The notes under the pieces are model-generated. The model ran no database searches and was not told where the DNA came from. It saw nothing but the letters and a program-made list of their open reading frames with translations. This document shows positions 61,759-64,000 of a stretch of 64,000 nucleotides of DNA, piece after piece. Positions within the stretch are counted from its first letter, which is position 1; each line of letters begins with the position of its first letter. The DNA comes from JAHBVH01 sp034432375. Lineage in GTDB: Bacteria; Chloroflexota; Anaerolineae; Caldilineales; Caldilineaceae. The stretch is from positions 62,001 through 126,000 of the forward strand of contig DAOUCA010000175.1 in assembly GCA_034432375.1 (NCBI GenBank), written 5' to 3'. Position numbers and translations under genes: made by a program.

Positions 61759-62466
61759 TTACCGTGGCCGTGTAGAAGGATCTGGTAGCGTTAGCCGATA
61801 GCCGATGCGCGGTTCGGTAAGGATTAGCTGAGGTGATTGGGGATTCGTCTCTAATTTTTGGCGAAGTTGTGCAATATAGACACGACCGTAGTGCGTTTCG
61901 TTGGCATGGGCCGGACCCCAAACCGTGCTAAGGATCTGGCGGTGAGTTAAGACAATCCCCACATTTTGCACCAACAGACGCAGGATGGCATATTCATGGG
62001 GGGTCAGCTTTACCCGTTCCCCTTTTATCGTTACCAAACGCCGCGTCAAATCCACTTGGAGATCGCCGTGGGTAAAAATTGAGGATTGGGCGTTTGGCTG
62101 GAGATGACGTAGGGCAACACGTATACGGGCCAGTAATTCGTCAATGCGCAACGGTTTGGTCAGAAAATCATCGGCCCCGGCATCCAATGCCGCAATTTGC
62201 TCCGCGCTGGTGGCGTGCATGGATGTAACAAGTAGTGGGACCTTTGTCCGCTCACGCAATAGCGTTAAGAGGGAGAGCGGCTGCATATCGGGGAGATCCA
62301 AATCCAGAATGATCAAGTCGGGGTGGATCTGCGCAAGCTTGGCCAAGGTTGCTTGCCCTGTGCCCACCGCATAGATACAGTAGCCATTGGCGGTCAACTT
62401 GCATTGGAGAAAACGGCGCATCTGTTGATCAGCATCAACAACGAGGATCCACAAGCCTCCATTCAT
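61759..62466 (-). CDS. OmpR-family response regulator, KdpE paralogue
   Basis: 235 residues from ATG 62466 with AAGGAAAG upstream. Very similar to the KdpE at 52051-52740: both share GADDxLTKPxxxDELLARxRV, ALRH, LQVDLTRRLVT, LTPxEYAxLRL and ETHYxRVYxAQLRQKLExNP. Receiver phospho-aspartate in LIILDLDLPDMQ. No kinase beside it; it may be served by KdpD or another kinase. Second gene after the 94-aa hypothetical. Confidence 0.88.
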   Translation of the reverse strand: MNGGLWILVVDADQQMRRFLQCKLTANGYCIYAVGTGQATLAKLAQIHPDLIILDLDLPDMQPLSLLTLLRERTKVPLLVTSMHATSAEQIAALDAGADDFLTKPLRIDELLARIRVALRHLQPNAQSSIFTHGDLQVDLTRRLVTIKGERVKLTPHEYAILRLLVQNVGIVLTHRQILSTVWGPAHANETHYGRVYIAQLRQKLETNPQSPQLILTEPRIGYRLTLPDPSTRPR

Positions 62467-62504
62467 TGCAATTCTTTCCTTCATATCCGATCTGCCACAC
62501 AAAC

Positions 62505-62789
62505 TCAACACTCGACAATGAGAAACGCGCCACTGTAAATCAGGCTACCTTGGCGGAGCGGCGTACTATGATCCCCATTTCTACGGTGCCAGTTGATCCG
62601 CAGCGTATTAATCGTAGGGAAGGTGATCTGCACAGAGTCGGCTTCGATGTGCGTTGCCATGGTATTGTGCAAAATGCTCGGCAACGCAAGGGTCGCCGGT
62701 GTCGATAGGCGTGAGCTATCCCCGATGGTCATGCCGGTGTCGAGCAGATAGACACACGCAACATTGGTCCACGTCGATTCAATAATCAT
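62505..62789 (-). CDS. Small hypothetical protein upstream of the KdpE paralogue
   Basis: 94 residues from ATG 62789, chosen for AGAGGAG 7 nt upstream (the open frame runs back to 62936 through octamer repeats). Starts MIIESTWTNVACVYLLDTGM and ends SLIYSGAFLIVEC; beta-rich, no membrane helix or known motif. 38 nt separate it from the regulator gene, so probably co-transcribed. Confidence 0.6.
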   Translation of the reverse strand: MIIESTWTNVACVYLLDTGMTIGDSSRLSTPATLALPSILHNTMATHIEADSVQITFPTINTLRINWHRRNGDHSTPLRQGSLIYSGAFLIVEC

Positions 62790-62870
62790 TCGTACACTTC
62801 TCCTCTTTGTAGAAGACGATATATTTCCCAACATCCTACTGGTAGAAAACGGCCTACGTAAGCCCATAGC

Positions 62871-62931
62871 AGCAAGACAGTGAGACAGTGAGGCAGTGAG
62901 ACGGTGAGACGGTGAGACGGTGAGCCAGTCG
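62871..62931. repeat. Octamer minisatellite GTGAGACG/GTGAGACA
   Basis: About seven 8-bp units, related to the larger array at 45059-45220. The following 25 bases hold inverted words (CACTGTTTTACTGTC). Confidence 0.85.
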
Positions 62932-63006
62932 GTCATTCACCGCCTCACTGTTTTACTGTCGCACCGTCTTACTGTCTTACTATTGATTTGTTTGTGCCGC
63001 GCTATA

Positions 63007-63118
63007 CTAGTACAGTGCGGCGTAAATAGACCAATAGTTAACTTGGAGATTCTTCCGGGCAAAAAGCTGCCCTTCAGAATGACAGGACTCTAGGCTTATT
63101 TACGCCGTTGCGTACTAG
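63007..63118. repeat. MITE-like palindromic element
   Basis: CTAGTACAGTGCGGCGTAAA at the left and TTTACGCCGTTGCGTACTAG at the right form an imperfect inverted repeat of about 22 bp bounding 112 bp. No ORF. Confidence 0.68.
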
Positions 63119-63213
63119 ACACTTTAGCACGATCCACAACAACCTTTCAAAGAGTATAGCAAGTTGTGTATCAGCAGGGTGTTAGAGAAATGGCCACGGG
63201 GATCAAGAAACTG
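63119..63213. other. Short gap before the permease 3' end
   Basis: Nothing recognised. Confidence 0.3.
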
Positions 63214-64000
63214 TCAAGATTCATGATTCGCCTTGATCAAGTAGGGCACGTCAATAATTACCAGATCTTCTTCTGCCCGCAGACGCATACGTAAAATATT
63301 CGCCGTTTGGTTATGCAGCAGTTGCGCGGGCAATGAGGCTGAGATAAATTCTGGTATGACGACCGTGGTCAATTGATCGGCAAATTCCACATTGTTGGCG
63401 TGGCAGATATAGTGGATTAATGGCTCCAATACATCGCGGAACTCATAGTCAATCACGATTAACTCTACGCCCGCTGTCAGCTCAGGGAAACGGTTCCAGC
63501 GCCGCTCTATACGGGCACGCTGTTCCTCCGATGTGCTGACGCAAACGGCGCGCACATGGCTGGAAATGCGTTTGGCATACTTGAGCGCGCGCAGCGTACC
63601 GCGATGGACATCGGCCACCGGAACGATCGCAACATCGGCAATCTCATGCAAATCGGAGGGGGTCAGATTTGATGTGCGCAACGCTTCGGCGACGTGGGCA
63701 TAGTGGCCACGAATACTCTTGAGCATCAGGACGATCAAGGGGATCGCGATGGCAATGATCCAGGCTCCTTCGACAAATTTGGTCGCCACCAGGACGATAA
63801 AGACGATACCCGTCGTGACGGAACCCAGCGCGTTCACGCCACGCTTCCACCACCAATTTGGCTCGTAATGAATGGTTGTGGCACCGGTATGGAATTTTTC
63901 GCCAGCCGGCACACGGCGCACCTTACCCATCAAGTGCACCATGCCGGCCTGTGAGAGGGTAAAGCTCAACATGACACCGAGGGCATAGAGTGGCAACATG
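63214..64000 (-). CDS. APC-family permease, KimA-like potassium transporter (C-terminal part only)
   Basis: The frame enters from beyond 64000; 262 codons are visible. LPLYALGVMLSFTLSQAGMV, NALGSVTTGIVFIVLVATKF and EGAWIIAIAIPLIVLMLKSI are the last membrane helices of the KUP/KimA-type branch of the APC superfamily, followed by a cytosolic domain of about 150 residues (IADVAIVPVADVHRGTLRAL onward) resembling a UspA-like fold. KimA proteins import K+ and are controlled by c-di-AMP. The kdp genes next door make a K+ role plausible, but an amino-acid substrate is possible. Confidence 0.75.
   Translation of the reverse strand, partial: MLPLYALGVMLSFTLSQAGMVHLMGKVRRVPAGEKFHTGATTIHYEPNWWWKRGVNALGSVTTGIVFIVLVATKFVEGAWIIAIAIPLIVLMLKSIRGHYAHVAEALRTSNLTPSDLHEIADVAIVPVADVHRGTLRALKYAKRISSHVRAVCVSTSEEQRARIERRWNRFPELTAGVELIVIDYEFRDVLEPLIHYICHANNVEFADQLTTVVIPEFISASLPAQLLHNQTANILRMRLRAEEDLVIIDVPYLIKANHES

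Noticed and set aside
1..64000. Search for tRNA, rRNA, transposase and phage genes
   Set aside because: None recognised by eye. A covariance-model scan would be needed to exclude a tRNA or a known riboswitch.

Overview
This window reads as a piece of a filamentous-type Chloroflexota (Chloroflexi) chromosome. The base composition is moderately GC-rich. The diterpene gene pair is the kind known from Herpetosiphon, and the intergenic regions are packed with palindromic and octamer repeats. That placement is inference from gene content; no rRNA or tRNA gene was seen.

Layout. 1-7.0 kb (minus): a secreted mosaic protein over 1600 residues long (galactose-oxidase-like propeller, Ig-like and discoidin domains, YVTN propeller, di-heme cytochrome c; its C terminus is off the window), then a membrane GAF/HD-GYP protein. 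7.2-25.3 kb (plus): a complete type I CRISPR-Cas locus. The order is a small HTH protein, a WYL regulator, cas3 (helicase then C-terminal HD), cas8, cas7 (DevR/Csa2 family), cas5, an antisense DUF433 gene pair, cas6, cas1, cas2, cas4, terminator, leader and an array of 88 repeats with 87 spacers. 26-28.3 kb: a hybrid histidine kinase. 28.5-31 kb (minus): a two-gene diterpene operon, a class II cyclase with a DxDD motif plus an Rv3378c-like cis-prenyltransferase-fold enzyme. 31.4-42.6 kb: mixed single genes (unknown 170-aa protein, TauE/SafE permease, SDR, nucleotidyltransferase, aldo/keto reductase, MATE pump, pRiA4b ORF-3-like protein, GNAT, AceE-like TPP enzyme). 42.8-43.1 kb: a compact promoter, 26-aa ORF and terminator unit. 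43.3-51.5 kb: ABC exporter, di-heme lipoprotein, threonine-aldolase-like enzyme and a rifampin-phosphotransferase-like enzyme. 52-64 kb (minus): potassium supply, consisting of kdpFABCDE, a second KdpF-like micro-ORF, a second KdpE-like regulator and the C-terminal part of a KimA/APC-type permease.

How the parts work together. In the CRISPR locus, Cas8/Cas7/Cas5 would form Cascade. Cas6 would cut the repeat after its hairpin to leave an AUUGAAAC handle, Cas3 would degrade DNA, and Cas1/2/4 would add spacers. Several control features sit on it: a hairpin covering the ribosome-binding site of the HTH gene, paired GTTGCAAC palindromes around the WYL promoter, a near-consensus antisense promoter laid over the cas6 start, and an internal start in cas8 that could give a Cas11-like small subunit. 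In the kdp region KdpD/KdpE sense and regulate, KdpFABC pumps K+, and the permease gives a second uptake route.

Mobile-like sequence is abundant: a tandemly doubled MITE-like element, a nested insertion with a 10-bp direct repeat between kdpB and kdpA, shared palindromes in both the cas and kdp operons, and octamer minisatellites. No transposase gene was recognised.
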